DNA of 42,177 bases from assembly GCA_020845895.1 (NCBI GenBank), contig JADLEX010000138.1:1-42177 (forward strand). The letters run 5' to 3'. Below, piece after piece: positions 8,033-18,408 of this stretch. The stretch comes from Deltaproteobacteria bacterium. GTDB lineage: Bacteria > Lernaellota > Lernaellaia > JACKCT01. Each line of letters opens with the position of its first letter. The first letter of the stretch is position 1. The notes under the pieces were generated by a model, which did no database searches, was not told where the DNA came from, and saw only the letters and a program-made list of their open reading frames with translations. The translations under genes were made by a program, and so were the position numbers.

Positions 8033-9436
8033 ATGACCGCCTCGAAGTCGCAGTCCGAAGAACCCCAGGACCAGCAGCCCACGGTCGAAGCGACGCCCGA
8101 ACCCGCGCCGAGGCCGCCCGTGGTCGACGACTACGAGCCCGAGCCGCGTCGGAAAAAAGAGCGCCGGGAGGATCGCGGGCGGATCACGCTCAACATCCAG
8201 GAACTCAAGGAAAAGAAGATCGGCGAGTTGCTGCGTCTGGCGAAGGATCTGGACATCGAGAACGCGACCGGTTTGCGAAAGCAGGATCTGATCTACGCGA
8301 TCCTTCAGGAGCACGCCGAGCGACAGGGCGCGATCTTCGGCGAGGGCGTCCTGGAAATCCTGCCCGACGGCTTCGGATTCCTGCGCGCGCCGGACTACAA
8401 CTATCTGCCCGGGCCCGACGACATCTACGTCTCGCCCAGCCAGATTCGTCGTTTCAATCTGCGTACCGGCGACACGATTTCCGGGCAGGTGCGTCCGCCG
8501 AAAGAGAGTGAGCGGTACTTCGCCCTGCTCAAAGTCGAGACGGTCAACCACGAAAACCCCGAGGTCTCGCAGGACAAGATTCTGTTCGACAACCTCACGC
8601 CGCTTTATCCCGACGAGCGGATCAAGCTCGAATCCGACCCCGAGAATTTCTCGACGCGCGTCATGGACCTGCTCAGCCCCATCGGCAAGGGCCAGCGCGC
8701 GCTGATCGTGAGTCCGCCGAAGGCCGGCAAGACGATGCTGCTTCAGGCGATCGCGAATGCCGTCACGAAGAACCACAAAGAGGTCTATCTGATCGTCCTG
8801 CTCATCGACGAGCGACCCGAAGAGGTCACCGACATGAGCCGTTCGGTCAAGGGCGAGGTCATCAGCTCGACCTTCGACGAACCCGCCACGCGCCACGTGC
8901 AGGTCGCCGAAATGGTCATCGAAAAGGCCAAGCGCCTCGTCGAGCACAAAAAGGACGTCGTGATCCTGCTCGACTCCATCACGCGTCTCGCCCGTGCGTA
9001 CAACACCGTGGTACCGCACTCGGGCAAGATCCTGTCGGGCGGCGTCGATTCCAACGCGCTGCACAAACCCAAGCGGTTCTTCGGCGCGGCGCGCAACGTG
9101 GAAGAGGGCGGTTCGCTGACGATCATCGCCACGGCGCTGATCGAGACGGGCAGCCGCATGGACGAGGTCATCTACGAGGAGTTCAAGGGCACCGGCAATA
9201 TGGAGATCCACCTCGATCGCAAGCTCGCTGATCGGCGCATCTATCCCGCGATCGACATCAACCGCTCCGGCACCCGCAAGGAAGAACTGCTGCTCGACAA
9301 CGATATCCTCCAGCGCGTCTGGGTGCTTCGCCGCGTGCTCTCGCCGCTCAACCCCATCGATTCGATGGAATTCCTGCTCGCCAAGATCACGGGCACCAAG
9401 AGCAATGCCGACTTCCTGAATTCGATGAATCAGTAA
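8033..9436 (+). CDS. rho: Transcription termination factor Rho
   Basis: Rho is the hexameric RNA-dependent ATPase/helicase that terminates transcription. The protein has 467 residues. Residues 1-45 form a charged, proline-rich extension not found in E. coli Rho. Next come the Rho_N helical domain ([20 protein letters not shown]), the cold-shock RNA-binding domain ([20 protein letters not shown]) and the RecA-like core with Walker A SPPKAGKT (K233), the aspartate of VVILLDS, and the Q/R loops. The end [10 protein letters not shown] matches the usual C-terminus. ATG 8033 is preceded by GGGAGA at 8021-8026. It is transcribed alone, between a strong promoter and an intrinsic terminator. Confidence 0.98.
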   Translation: MTASKSQSEEPQDQQPTVEATPEPAPRPPVVDDYEPEPRRKKERREDRGRITLNIQELKEKKIGELLRLAKDLDIENATGLRKQDLIYAILQEHAERQGAIFGEGVLEILPDGFGFLRAPDYNYLPGPDDIYVSPSQIRRFNLRTGDTISGQVRPPKESERYFALLKVETVNHENPEVSQDKILFDNLTPLYPDERIKLESDPENFSTRVMDLLSPIGKGQRALIVSPPKAGKTMLLQAIANAVTKNHKEVYLIVLLIDERPEEVTDMSRSVKGEVISSTFDEPATRHVQVAEMVIEKAKRLVEHKKDVVILLDSITRLARAYNTVVPHSGKILSGGVDSNALHKPKRFFGAARNVEEGGSLTIIATALIETGSRMDEVIYEEFKGTGNMEIHLDRKLADRRIYPAIDINRSGTRKEELLLDNDILQRVWVLRRVLSPLNPIDSMEFLLAKITGTKSNADFLNSMNQ

Positions 9437-9459
9437 GACGCGAATCGGATCAAGCATGG

Positions 9460-9489
9460 ATCGGCCGGGCGATTGTCCGGCCGATTTTT
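9460..9489 (+). terminator. Intrinsic terminator of rho
   Basis: A perfect 9-bp GC-rich stem (9460-9468 with 9477-9485) with an 8-nt loop is followed by five T residues. It overlaps the stop codon of the convergent gene at 9489. Confidence 0.85.
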
Positions 9490-10271
9490 CATGGGATCAG
9501 GTCCTTCCATTGACCCGTGATGCCGATGTGCGTGATCGCGAAATCGTAACGAAGAGGATCATCGGGCGCGAAGCTCCGCAGCGCGTCGGTGACCTCGATC
9601 GCGGCGCGGCGGTCGTCGCTCGCGCGGCGCAGCAGGCCGAGTCGACGTGAGATCCGCGCGACGTGCGTGTCGAGGGGCATGACGAGGCGCGACGCGCCGA
9701 ACTCCGACCACAGTCCGAAGTCGATGCCGTCGGCGTCCCGCACCATCCAGCGCAGAAACAGCGAAAACCGCTTGCAGGCGCTGCCGTCCGCGGGATCGGG
9801 CAACAGATAACGCACGTTGGGGCGAACCGCCCCGCCCGCGCGGAATTGCGCGACGAACCGCGACATGGCGGCGTCGATGGGTTCGCCGCCGCAGTCGCCC
9901 TCGCGAAACGCGGCGCGGAGGCTGCCGTGTTTTCGCAGGAGATCCGCCGTGCGTGTGAGAAACTCGTTCATGTCGTCGCGCGTAGTGAAACGGTGAACGA
10001 AATTCGCGGGCAGGGGGGAGTGGCGCGGATCGAAGTCGATCAACGCGCCGTGCAGATCCGGCCCGAGCGCATCGAAAACGCGCGACACCGACGCCCGCAC
10101 CTGCGCGGCCCGGCCGTAGGCGAGCGCCGACGCGATAAACGCCGCGACCTCGATGTCAGCGGGGCGCTCAAACCGATGTACAAGATCAACGGGATCGTGA
10201 TGACGGTGCCGGACGTGATGAAAACGCGCGACGAGGTCGTCGAGAAACACTTGAACTTCGCGACGGTTCAC
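9489..10271 (-). CDS. TIGR02757 (DUF2400) family protein
   Basis: A 260-residue protein matching the TIGR02757/DUF2400 family of unknown function. Recognisable blocks are DPVDLVHRF, EVAAFIASALAYGR, KRFSLFLRWMVR and LVMPLDTHVARISRRLGL, then YDFAITHIGI near the end. The last blocks recall helix-hairpin-helix DNA-glycosylase folds, but no catalytic residue can be assigned with confidence. The GTG start at 10271 overlaps the stop of the upstream selenoprotein gene (GTGA). The long upstream open frame is a shadow of that gene and was excluded. It is the last gene of the ten-gene minus-strand operon. Confidence 0.8.
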   Translation of the reverse strand: MNRREVQVFLDDLVARFHHVRHRHHDPVDLVHRFERPADIEVAAFIASALAYGRAAQVRASVSRVFDALGPDLHGALIDFDPRHSPLPANFVHRFTTRDDMNEFLTRTADLLRKHGSLRAAFREGDCGGEPIDAAMSRFVAQFRAGGAVRPNVRYLLPDPADGSACKRFSLFLRWMVRDADGIDFGLWSEFGASRLVMPLDTHVARISRRLGLLRRASDDRRAAIEVTDALRSFAPDDPLRYDFAITHIGITGQWKDLIP

Positions 10272-11080
10272 GACGTACCTGGCTCCCAGGGGTCGGCGTA
10301 TGTCTCGCGCCGCCAGCGATACGGCAGATCGACGATCGCGGGGGCATCGGCGCGCGCGAGCAGGTCGAAGGCGTCCTGAATCACACGCCGCTGCTGCGAA
10401 GCGTTCTCGGGTTCGCCGAGCGGATGGCCGAACGGCCAACGCACGCACACCGCACGTGGCGGTTTCACCTTCTCGGTGATCGCCCGGCTGAGCGAAATCG
10501 ACACCGTGGAAATTCCTCTCTCTTCGAATGCGCGTTGGATCAGTCCGACCGACTGATTGCAGATCCCTCAGGCGGGGGTGAGGAACGCGACCTCCACCCC
10601 CTCCGCCACCGCCGCGGCTGCAACCTCGGGCGCGGTGCGATCGATCAGCGTTGCGAGTTGGGGACCCTGAACGTGCCCCATGAACGACCACGCGTGTATA
10701 TGCAGTGCGCCGATGACGCCGAGTCGCGCGGCCTCGCGCATGCGGTCGATCGGCAGCACGATGTTCACGTCGCGGTCGGCATCACGGTGATCGTAGTAGT
10801 CGTGCGTGATCGTGAGGTTTCCGCCGCCAGTTTCAATGACGCGATACGACGCGTCGCCCACGTCGCGGCTCATATCGAACGGTCGATCGCTCGCGTGATG
10901 CACGCCCGCCGTGGTAACGAGCGCGACGCGGCACTCGCGAAGCGGTTTTCGCATCGGTGCCCAGGGTGTGGTCGCCGAGCACACGGCCTCGAATCGGGTT
11001 TCCCAGTTTTCGCGCAGGCCCGGCACCTTCGCGAACGCCCATCGGCCCGCCGCGTCCTTCAGCCTCTTGATGCGATCCAT
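10268..11080 (-). CDS. Selenoprotein of the glycine/sarcosine/betaine/D-proline reductase B (GrdB/PrdB-like) family, Sec171
   Basis: The frame from ATG 11080 runs 170 codons to a TGA at 10570-10568 and continues for a further 99 codons to a TGA stop at 10268, giving 270 residues if UGA is read as selenocysteine. The family signature spans the UGA: AFLTPA-U-GICNQSVGLIQR, a UxxC redox motif (Sec171, Cys174). Both flanks match the family: RKPLRECRVALVTTAGVH and ITHDYYDHRDADRDVNIV before it, and VCVRWPFGHPLGEP after it. A SECIS-like hairpin lies just downstream. selA is in the same window. The start overlaps the TIGR04282 gene by 22 nt and the end overlaps the TIGR02757 gene by 4 nt. The physiological substrate is unknown; no GrdA/GrdC-like partner is nearby, so a redox role outside amino-acid fermentation is likely. 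Confidence 0.9.
10539..10570 (-). promoter_or_regulatory. UGA selenocysteine codon with bacterial SECIS-like hairpin
   Basis: On the minus strand the UGA occupies 10570-10568. A perfect 7-bp stem (AUCAGUC 10557-10551 with GACUGAU 10545-10539) closes a 5-nt loop GGUCG. The loop carries the GGUC of the E. coli fdhF SECIS apical loop, and 17 nt separate the UGA from the loop, within the spacing SelB requires in characterised bacterial SECIS elements. Confidence 0.8.
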
Positions 11081-11682
11081 GCCTCGATCTCCGGAAACTT
11101 CTTCATGTCGTCCGCCGTGTCGAGATCGGACTGCGTTTCGAGCATCCGCGTGCGAAGCCCGAACTCGGCCGCGCGTCGCAGCGTTTCGGCCATGACATCC
11201 GCATGACCGTACCGCAGTCCCTCCAAAAACCCCGTGACCTGTCGCGCGAACCCGACGGCCACGTATCCGCCGTCGTCGGCGGGAATGAACACCATGTCGT
11301 GTCGATCGAGTTCGTTCAAGAAGGTTTCGACATGATGCGCACGCAAGCCCGGCGCGTCGCATCCCACGAGCGCCACGCGGCGAGCGCCGTCGCGAAACGC
11401 ATCGGCGAGCGCGTTCGCCATGCGCGCGCCCAGATCGTCGCCTCGTTGCGGATGGAATTCTGGATCTTCCCCGAGCCACGCGCGCATCAGGGATTCATCC
11501 TCCGGCGGCGTGAAATGAATGCGAACAGCGGCGCCCTGCACGAGCCGAAGCTGCGCCGTGACTTGAGCGCCGAGCCGCCGATAGACGGCGAGCGCGGCGT
11601 CGTCGCCGATAGCGGCCGCAAGGCGCGTCTTCACGGTTCCGAGGCGCGGCGATTTCGCGAAGAGGCATAGCACATCGGTCAT
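11059..11682 (-). CDS. TIGR04282 family glycosyltransferase-like protein (arsenosugar-cluster type, DUF2064)
   Basis: A 207-residue GT-A-fold nucleotidyl/glycosyltransferase-like protein. It begins MTDVLCLFAKSPRLGTVKTR, the usual TIGR04282 opening with the nucleotide-binding KTR. VALVGCDAPGLRAHHV supplies the metal-binding D-x-P block, and FIPADDGGYVAVGF is the family's second hallmark. Members occur beside TIGR04283 glycosyltransferases in clusters named for arsenosugar biosynthesis, though most genomes with the pair have no proven arsenosugar. ATG 11682 overlaps the stop of TIGR04283 (ATGA). ArsM and ArsS are not in this window, so the product is uncertain. Confidence 0.85.
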   Translation of the reverse strand: MTDVLCLFAKSPRLGTVKTRLAAAIGDDAALAVYRRLGAQVTAQLRLVQGAAVRIHFTPPEDESLMRAWLGEDPEFHPQRGDDLGARMANALADAFRDGARRVALVGCDAPGLRAHHVETFLNELDRHDMVFIPADDGGYVAVGFARQVTGFLEGLRYGHADVMAETLRRAAEFGLRTRMLETQSDLDTADDMKKFPEIEAWIASRG

Positions 11683-12332
11683 CGTCGATCCGTCCCGCGC
11701 CGCGCGAGCCAGGTCACCGCCTTGCCGTAGTGACGGAGCGTCAACGCGAAGTATCCGTGTCGTTTCCACGCGCGGTCGCTGATCCGCACGGACACGGGTG
11801 CCATGCGCAGATGACCAAGGCGACGCAAATCGAGCACGAGCGCCATGTCTTCCAGCGCGGGCGGCGGCGCGAATCCACCGACGGCCAGGAAGTCGGCGCG
11901 CCGACAGAACAGCGCCTGATCGCCGTATGGCATGCCGAAGACGGCGCAGCGCAGCGCCACGCCGAGCTCGATGACGCGGTTCGCCGCGCGCCGGCGTTCG
12001 AGCCCGAACCGAAACGCGCCGAGCGAAACGGAGGCGTCGCCGAGGATGCGCTCGACATGCGCGCGGTATCCGTCCGGCAACATCGTGTCGGCATGGCAAA
12101 ACAGCAGGAGGTCACTCGTGGTCCGCGCCGCGCCTTCATTCATCTGCGCCGCGCGGCCCGGTTTGGTTTCGATCACGCGGACGCCGTGAGTGCGGGCCAC
12201 GTCGCACGTTGCATCACGGCTCCCGCCATCGACCACCACAAGTTCATCGGGGCGTTCGCGCGACGCGGCGTCGAGGCAGGCGGGAAGATGAGCTTCCTCG
12301 TTCAGAGTCGGAACGATGATCGCGAGCGACAT
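11679..12332 (-). CDS. TIGR04283 family glycosyltransferase (GT2)
   Basis: A 217-residue family-2 glycosyltransferase. It opens MSLAIIVPTLNEEAHLPACL and shows VVDGGSRDAT, the metal-binding FCHADTMLP (DxD-like HAD) and YGDQALFCRR. These match TIGR04283, the usual partner of TIGR04282. It lacks membrane segments except a possible amphipathic C-terminus and is probably cytoplasmic. It starts 3 nt after the upstream outer-membrane protein stop and overlaps TIGR04282 by 4 nt. The sugar acceptor cannot be told from sequence. Confidence 0.87.
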   Translation of the reverse strand: MSLAIIVPTLNEEAHLPACLDAASRERPDELVVVDGGSRDATCDVARTHGVRVIETKPGRAAQMNEGAARTTSDLLLFCHADTMLPDGYRAHVERILGDASVSLGAFRFGLERRRAANRVIELGVALRCAVFGMPYGDQALFCRRADFLAVGGFAPPPALEDMALVLDLRRLGHLRMAPVSVRISDRAWKRHGYFALTLRHYGKAVTWLARRGTDRR

Positions 12333-12335
12333 GGA

Positions 12336-13427
12336 TCAGAAGTTGAACGACGCGCCAAGCGAATAGACGTTTTTGGAGAAATTGAATTGGCTGACCGAAT
12401 ACTGGCTCCAGAAGCGCGCGTAACGCGCCTCGAGCCAGATCCGTTCACCGACCTTCCGGTTCAGCTTCGCCACGAGCTGGTTGTAGTTCTCGTCGTCCTC
12501 TTCGACGGAGTAACTGTGCGGGATGAGCACCTGCTCGTCGCTGTCGCGGAAGTTGGCGACCGCGAAAAGGTGCAGGTTCGTCGTCGGCGTGAGGCTCTTC
12601 GAGACCATCAGACGCAGCCGGTGGTGGTAATACGAGTCGCCGTAGGAGTTGGAATCGTTCACCTGGAAATCGTACGCGAAGTTGACGAGCACGAAATAGA
12701 AGCTGGAGAACTTGAATCCCACCTCGTGCAGCGTGTCCTGACGCAGTTCGTCGGTCTCATCGAGGAACACGGAGTCGCGGTCGGAGACGACGTTCTCGAA
12801 CGCGAAGAAGGGGTAGTTCTTGTCCTCGATCAGGTAATGGACGCCGAACCCGAGCGCGTGGGAGATCGACTTGTTCAGCTCTATTCCGTACGCCTGCGTC
12901 CAATAGTCGTAATAGTCGTAGTTGCGGAAGTCGAAGCGGGTGTAGGACGCATTGACCTGCCCCGACACGCCGCGCGCGAAGTAGTGGCCGGCGAAGGAGT
13001 TGAGGATGACCTTGTTGTAGTCCTCTTCTCCGTCGCGAATGTTGCGCAGCTTGAGCGTGGCGTCGCCGCCGATGTACGTGTTCGAGATCGTCGTGTTTTC
13101 GTACTGCATCATCACCTGATTGATGAGCGTGTCCTGATCGATGAGGTCGGCGAACTTTTTTGCGCCGAGGGTGTAGTCGAGCGTGACCAGGTTTGCGCGA
13201 TTCGGGTGCAGATCGAGCTTCGAATCGAAGAAGACGCGTGCGAGCAGGTCGCCTTCCACATCGTCGGTTGTCTTGTAGACATTGTCGTCGTACTCGGCGT
13301 GCAGCGCGGCGTGATTCGTCCACGTCACGCGCTCGCCGGCGCCGACGGGCGCGGCGAACGCGAGCGCGGCGAGCACCGCCCACGCCATGCGCCCCAGGGC
13401 CGCGATATGGCCGTGTGGTCGTTTCAC
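12336..13427 (-). CDS. Outer-membrane beta-barrel protein
   Basis: A 363-residue exported protein. The signal peptide covers about residues 1-30 (hydrophobic AWAVLAALAFAAPVGA). The mature part consists of alternating aromatic strands such as FDFRNYDYYDYW, and it ends in phenylalanine (YSLGASFNF), the classic BamA recognition end. It fits the outer-membrane beta-barrel class loosely related to exopolysaccharide-locus barrels; no precise family is recognised. ATG 13427 overlaps the preceding coiled-coil gene (ATGA). Given the two-component system upstream and glycosyltransferases downstream, it may form an envelope export or anchoring channel. Confidence 0.8.
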   Translation of the reverse strand: MKRPHGHIAALGRMAWAVLAALAFAAPVGAGERVTWTNHAALHAEYDDNVYKTTDDVEGDLLARVFFDSKLDLHPNRANLVTLDYTLGAKKFADLIDQDTLINQVMMQYENTTISNTYIGGDATLKLRNIRDGEEDYNKVILNSFAGHYFARGVSGQVNASYTRFDFRNYDYYDYWTQAYGIELNKSISHALGFGVHYLIEDKNYPFFAFENVVSDRDSVFLDETDELRQDTLHEVGFKFSSFYFVLVNFAYDFQVNDSNSYGDSYYHHRLRLMVSKSLTPTTNLHLFAVANFRDSDEQVLIPHSYSVEEDDENYNQLVAKLNRKVGERIWLEARYARFWSQYSVSQFNFSKNVYSLGASFNF

Positions 13428-14484
13428 GGATTGGACCCCTTCGGCGATATCCTCGCCGTGTTCAACGGGACCGGACTCCGGATCACGTCGGCGCGCAGGC
13501 GCCGCTGGATCTCCTGGATCTGGCCGTCGATCTGCTTTTCCACGCTCCTCAGGTATTCGAGCAGCTTCTCGAGCCTTGCGATTTCGTCCTCAATGGAGAC
13601 GTTCAGGTCCGCGCGATCGCCGACATCCTCGAGCGGCGACACGTGACCGCGCGCGGAGGGATCGGCTCCGCCTTCGGCGCCGCCGGGTGCGGGAGTTTCG
13701 CCGGTTCGGGCTGAGCCGCGCGAGCCCGGCGAAAACACGACGCCGTCCTCGATGAGTTGCTCCTGGATGACGAGCGTGCGCATCTGGTCGGCGAGCGCCT
13801 TGTCGTTTCGGAGCGCCGCGATCTCCTTTTTCAGATTCGCGATCACGGCCGCGAGTCGCGCCTTGCGCCGTTGCAGCAGATCGCGTTTCGCGGCCAGCTC
13901 CGAGGGGGTATCCCCGTCGCCGAGCTCGACCGTCATGAACTCGGACTGCGCGACGCGCATCCCTGGCGGACGGAACTGCTCGCGACGATCGCGCAGCCGC
14001 GCGAAATCGCGCGCAAGCTCGACTACGGCGGCGCGTTTGGTCTCGCCCGAAATCCGATCGGCGATTTTTTCCATCTCCGCGGTGTACACGCGGTACAGAT
14101 TGGCCAGTCCGTCGTCGTTCTCCTTCTGTTTTCGATCAACCTGGGCGACGAGGTCTTCCATTCGCTTGCCGGCCTCGAGTGATTCGGCCTGCAATCGCTC
14201 CAGTCGGCGGCGGTCGATGAATCCCGGCTCGCCCTGCGCCTTGATGCGGTCGATCTCCGACGCGAGTCGTCGGACCTCGTCATGGGCGAGCGTCCGCTGG
14301 CGGACGAGCTCGCGCAGGTTGTTGCGGACGAGCTCGTGCTTTTGTTCCAGCACGCGGATATTGGCGGGGAGTGCGTCGTCGGCGCTCGCCGGGGCATGCC
14401 ATCCGACGATCGCGGCGAGCGCGATCAGAGCGGCCAGTCGGATGTGAACAGACGCCAAACGCACGTTGCCTGACGGCCGCCGGG

Positions 14485-14488
<4 letters not shown>
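13424..14488 (-). CDS. Periplasmic coiled-coil protein
   Basis: 354 residues. An N-terminal signal peptide ends near residue 37 (WHAPASA-DD). Long heptad-rich segments follow (about residues 45-240), for example [18 protein letters not shown] and [20 protein letters not shown] Gly/Pro-rich hinge follows at about 255-285, then another short coiled coil ([18 protein letters not shown]). No enzymatic motif is seen. It resembles periplasmic adaptor or scaffold proteins that pair with outer-membrane barrels, and it is translationally coupled both to the response regulator (4-nt overlap) and to the barrel gene. Function unknown. Confidence 0.75.
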
Positions 14489-15864
<1,376 letters not shown>

Positions 15865-15867
15865 GGA

Positions 15868-17298
15868 CTATCCCTGAATCGTCAGCGGAAGGCGGATCGT
15901 AACCCGCGTTCCCTGAAGGTGGCGACTGGTCAGTTGTATCGTACCCCGGTGGCTTTCCACGATCTTTTTCGCCAGCGGCATGCCCAGACCCGTTCCCTTG
16001 TCTTTCGTCGTGTAGAACGGCGTGAACAGGTGCTGCAAGTCCTCGTCCTTGATTCCGACGCCGGTGTCCTCGACCGCGAGCGTCCATTCGTCCGACTCTC
16101 GCTGTGCGAGAATCGTCAGCCGGCCGCCCTTGGGCATCGCCTGAATGGCGTTGTTCACCAGATTGAACAAAGCCCGGCGCAGGCGATCGGCATCGAAGGT
16201 CGCTTCCAATTCGGGCGGCTCGACTCGAAAGTCCAGAATAACGCCTTTTTGATCGAGGTCCATATAACCCGCCATCAGATCCCGCAAGAAACCCACAACG
16301 GATTGGGACTTCGGATTCAGGACGACGTCGCGGGTGAAATCGAGGAATTCGTTGACGACGTTTTCGAGCCCGCCGATCTCTCTGCGGATCTTTTCGACAT
16401 GCTTGAGCTTCTCGGCGTCGCCCGCGAGCTCGTCGCCGAGGATGTCGCAGAACAGGCGCATGCCCCCGAGGGGATTGCGGACCTCGTGGGCGATCCCACG
16501 CTGGAGCATCTGAAGGAACCGGTCGCGCTCGACGATGCTCTGGCGCGCGGTGTCGAGCGAAGCGGCCAGAAACCCGATCTCGTCGCGGCTTGTCGGGTCG
16601 ATGCGCGTTTCGAGGTCCCCGGACCCGAGGCGCCTCGCGTCCTGCACCAAGCGCGCGCTGGGCCGTTCGAATCCGATCGCGAGAAACACACTGACAGCCA
16701 CGATGAGCGCCGTCGCTCCCGCCGCATAGAGAAGGAGATTTCGTTTGATGCGGGAGAGCGTCTCGAAGAAGGGAACGTCGGCTTCGACGGCGAGCGCCGC
16801 CACGATCTCGTCGCCCTTGCGAATCGGCGCGAATGCCGATTTGTACCAAAGCCCGTCGAGCCCGAGAAAAACCTGCGAGACCACCGACTCGCCGGCAAAC
16901 GCCCGTCGCACCTCGGCGCGGTGCGTTTCGAGCCGAAAGTACGACGCGCCGATCTTCGTCTTGCCGTCAGTGTCGAGCATGCTTTTGTGCTCGGCGTCGA
17001 AAACGTAGATGCGCCTTGCCGCACCCAATTCCATCAGGTCGAGAACAGACTGCGTCTGCCGGCGATAGGTGGGCGAGTCCTCGTCGCCCGGGCGCAGCGT
17101 GACGAGCTGCTCCGGTTTCTGCCGACTGGCGGCCAATTCGGCGACCAGCACCAATCGCCGCCCCATCTCGTTGTCGAGCGAGTCGCGGGCGATGTAGTAA
17201 AAAAACGTCCCGATCACACCAAAAATCCCCGCCGTCAGCAGACAATACGTGACGACGAGCCGGGTGCGGATGCGTCGGTATAGTCGAGGGAGTTTCAC
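15868..17298 (-). CDS. Membrane-bound sensor histidine kinase
   Basis: 476 residues. A first transmembrane helix lies at about 14-36, a periplasmic sensor domain at about 37-188, a second transmembrane helix at about 189-210 (LLLYAAGATALIVAVSVF) and a HAMP linker at about 211-260. The HisKA domain carries the phosphoacceptor H271 in IAHEVRNPLGG. The HATPase_c domain shows NLVNNAIQAM (N box), EDTGVGI (G1) and GTGLGMPLAKKI (G2). The kinase phosphorylates the downstream NtrC-type regulator. It overlaps yraN by 4 nt. The signal is unknown; the periplasmic domain looks like a PDC/Cache-type fold but is not clearly assignable. Confidence 0.93.
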   Translation of the reverse strand: MKLPRLYRRIRTRLVVTYCLLTAGIFGVIGTFFYYIARDSLDNEMGRRLVLVAELAASRQKPEQLVTLRPGDEDSPTYRRQTQSVLDLMELGAARRIYVFDAEHKSMLDTDGKTKIGASYFRLETHRAEVRRAFAGESVVSQVFLGLDGLWYKSAFAPIRKGDEIVAALAVEADVPFFETLSRIKRNLLLYAAGATALIVAVSVFLAIGFERPSARLVQDARRLGSGDLETRIDPTSRDEIGFLAASLDTARQSIVERDRFLQMLQRGIAHEVRNPLGGMRLFCDILGDELAGDAEKLKHVEKIRREIGGLENVVNEFLDFTRDVVLNPKSQSVVGFLRDLMAGYMDLDQKGVILDFRVEPPELEATFDADRLRRALFNLVNNAIQAMPKGGRLTILAQRESDEWTLAVEDTGVGIKDEDLQHLFTPFYTTKDKGTGLGMPLAKKIVESHRGTIQLTSRHLQGTRVTIRLPLTIQG

Positions 17299-17699
17299 GC
17301 CCGGCGTCCCTTCGCGTCGATCGCACGCGGATACACCGTGATCCGCGGCTTGTCGCCGGCCATCACGACGGACACGACATCGATGCGGATCGCCACGTCG
17401 CGCAGATTGCGCGTCTGACGCAACTCGGCGACGAGGGATACGAGTTTGCGCGCTTTTTGCGAATTGACGTGGACCGTGGGCGAAATGTCTTCGCCCGACG
17501 CACTCTTGACCTCGACAATCACCAGAACGTCGCCGTGGCGGGCGAGGATGTCGATCTCCCCGCGACGAAGTTTCAGATTCCTTTCGAGAATCCGGTAACC
17601 GAGAGACCGCAGGTGTTCGGCGGCGAGGTCCTCGCCCGCCCGGCCGAGCGCCTGGCCGCGTTCGGGCTTTTCCGAATCATTCGCGCCGAACCAACCCAT
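17295..17699 (-). CDS. YraN/UPF0102 family nuclease-like protein
   Basis: 134 residues matching UPF0102 (YraN), a small restriction-endonuclease-fold protein. The fold's catalytic residues are present: G-x-x-GE at about 19-23, RRGEIDILARHGDVLVIVEVK with the D and E-x-K triad, and a lysine after the second acidic pair. ATG 17699 overlaps the rnhB stop (TGATG). The rnhB-yraN order is very common in bacteria. The first ~15 residues (MGWFGANDSEKPERGQ) are variable. Cellular role is not established beyond suspected Holliday-junction or DNA end processing. Confidence 0.9.
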   Translation of the reverse strand: MGWFGANDSEKPERGQALGRAGEDLAAEHLRSLGYRILERNLKLRRGEIDILARHGDVLVIVEVKSASGEDISPTVHVNSQKARKLVSLVAELRQTRNLRDVAIRIDVVSVVMAGDKPRITVYPRAIDAKGRRA

Positions 17700-18352
17700 C
17701 ACGCCAGAACCTCGGCTACGGGCTGGTAGCTGCGCCGATGGATCGGGCAGGGGCCGTGGAGACGCAGGGCGTCGCGATGCTCGGCGCTGGGGTAGCCGCG
17801 ATTTCGATCGAAGCCGTATTCCGGCCAGCGCGCGTGCATGGCGCACATCAGCTCGTCGCGGACGACCTTGGCCACGATGCTCGCCGCCGCGATCGAAAGC
17901 GAACGCAGGTCTCCCTTGACCAACGGCGTCTGGGGGATGGTGATCGGGAGTCGTTGGTTTCCGTCCACCAGGACATGCGTGGCTAATAACGAAAGTCCGG
18001 CCAAGGCGCGCATCATCGCGGTTTTCGAGGCCTGAAGGATGTTGATGCGATCGATTTCGGCCTGATCGCAAAATCCGATCGCCACGCAGTCCGCGGCAGC
18101 GAGGATCCCCGGCACCAATTTCCATCGGCGCGCTTCGGAGAGCTTTTTGGAATCCGTGACGCCCGGCAGCGCGATTCCCGGCGGGAGGATGACGGCTGCG
18201 GCGACGACCGGTCCGGCGAGCGGACCGCGGCCGACCTCGTCGCACCCGGCCACGTAACGGTGGCCGTGTTCCCACAGCGATTTTTCGAAAAACAGCGTGT
18301 CGCCGTATTCGGGATCGCAAAACAGCGTCGGCGCGGCTTTCGAGCGGGGCAT
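17699..18352 (-). CDS. rnhB: Ribonuclease HII
   Basis: 217 residues. RNase HII removes ribonucleotides misincorporated into DNA and RNA primers. Catalytic acids are visible in GCDEVGRGPLAGPVVAAAV (D and E), in ATHVLVDGNQRLP, and in a late aspartate following AAASIVAKVVRDELM. The C-terminal YGFDRNRGYPSAEHR block is diagnostic. ATG 18352 lies 6 nt downstream of a good -10 element, so the mRNA may be leaderless. It is the first gene of the ten-gene operon ending at 9489. Confidence 0.96.
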   Translation of the reverse strand: MPRSKAAPTLFCDPEYGDTLFFEKSLWEHGHRYVAGCDEVGRGPLAGPVVAAAVILPPGIALPGVTDSKKLSEARRWKLVPGILAAADCVAIGFCDQAEIDRINILQASKTAMMRALAGLSLLATHVLVDGNQRLPITIPQTPLVKGDLRSLSIAAASIVAKVVRDELMCAMHARWPEYGFDRNRGYPSAEHRDALRLHGPCPIHRRSYQPVAEVLA

Positions 18353-18358
18353 TGGCGC

Positions 18359-18387
18359 ATCGTAAATTCGCCACGACCCTTTGACAA
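18359..18387 (-). promoter_or_regulatory. Promoter of the rnhB operon (leaderless arrangement)
   Basis: On the minus strand TTGTCA (18387-18382) and TACGAT (18364-18359) are 17 nt apart. The -10 ends 6 nt before the rnhB ATG, so transcription would begin at or next to the start codon. The -35 overlaps that of the divergent promoter. Confidence 0.6.
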
Positions 18388-18408
18388 TCGAATGCGAATC
18401 CCTACAAT
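18381..18408 (+). promoter_or_regulatory. Promoter of the secreted metalloprotease gene
   Basis: A consensus TTGACA (18381-18386) and TACAAT (18403-18408) with a 16-nt spacer. Start site predicted near 18415, giving a leader of about 100 nt. Confidence 0.75.

Noticed and set aside
9489-10691. A 400-residue version of the TIGR02757 gene
   Set aside because: Its first ~140 residues are Arg/Gly-rich shadow of the selenoprotein gene; the family's N-terminus begins at the GTG at 10271.
10568-11479. Reading the frame ending at TGA 10568 as a complete 303-residue protein, or as a pseudogene
   Set aside because: Residues before 11080 are a shadow of the glycosyltransferase gene, and the frame continues after the UGA with the family's conserved C-terminal half.
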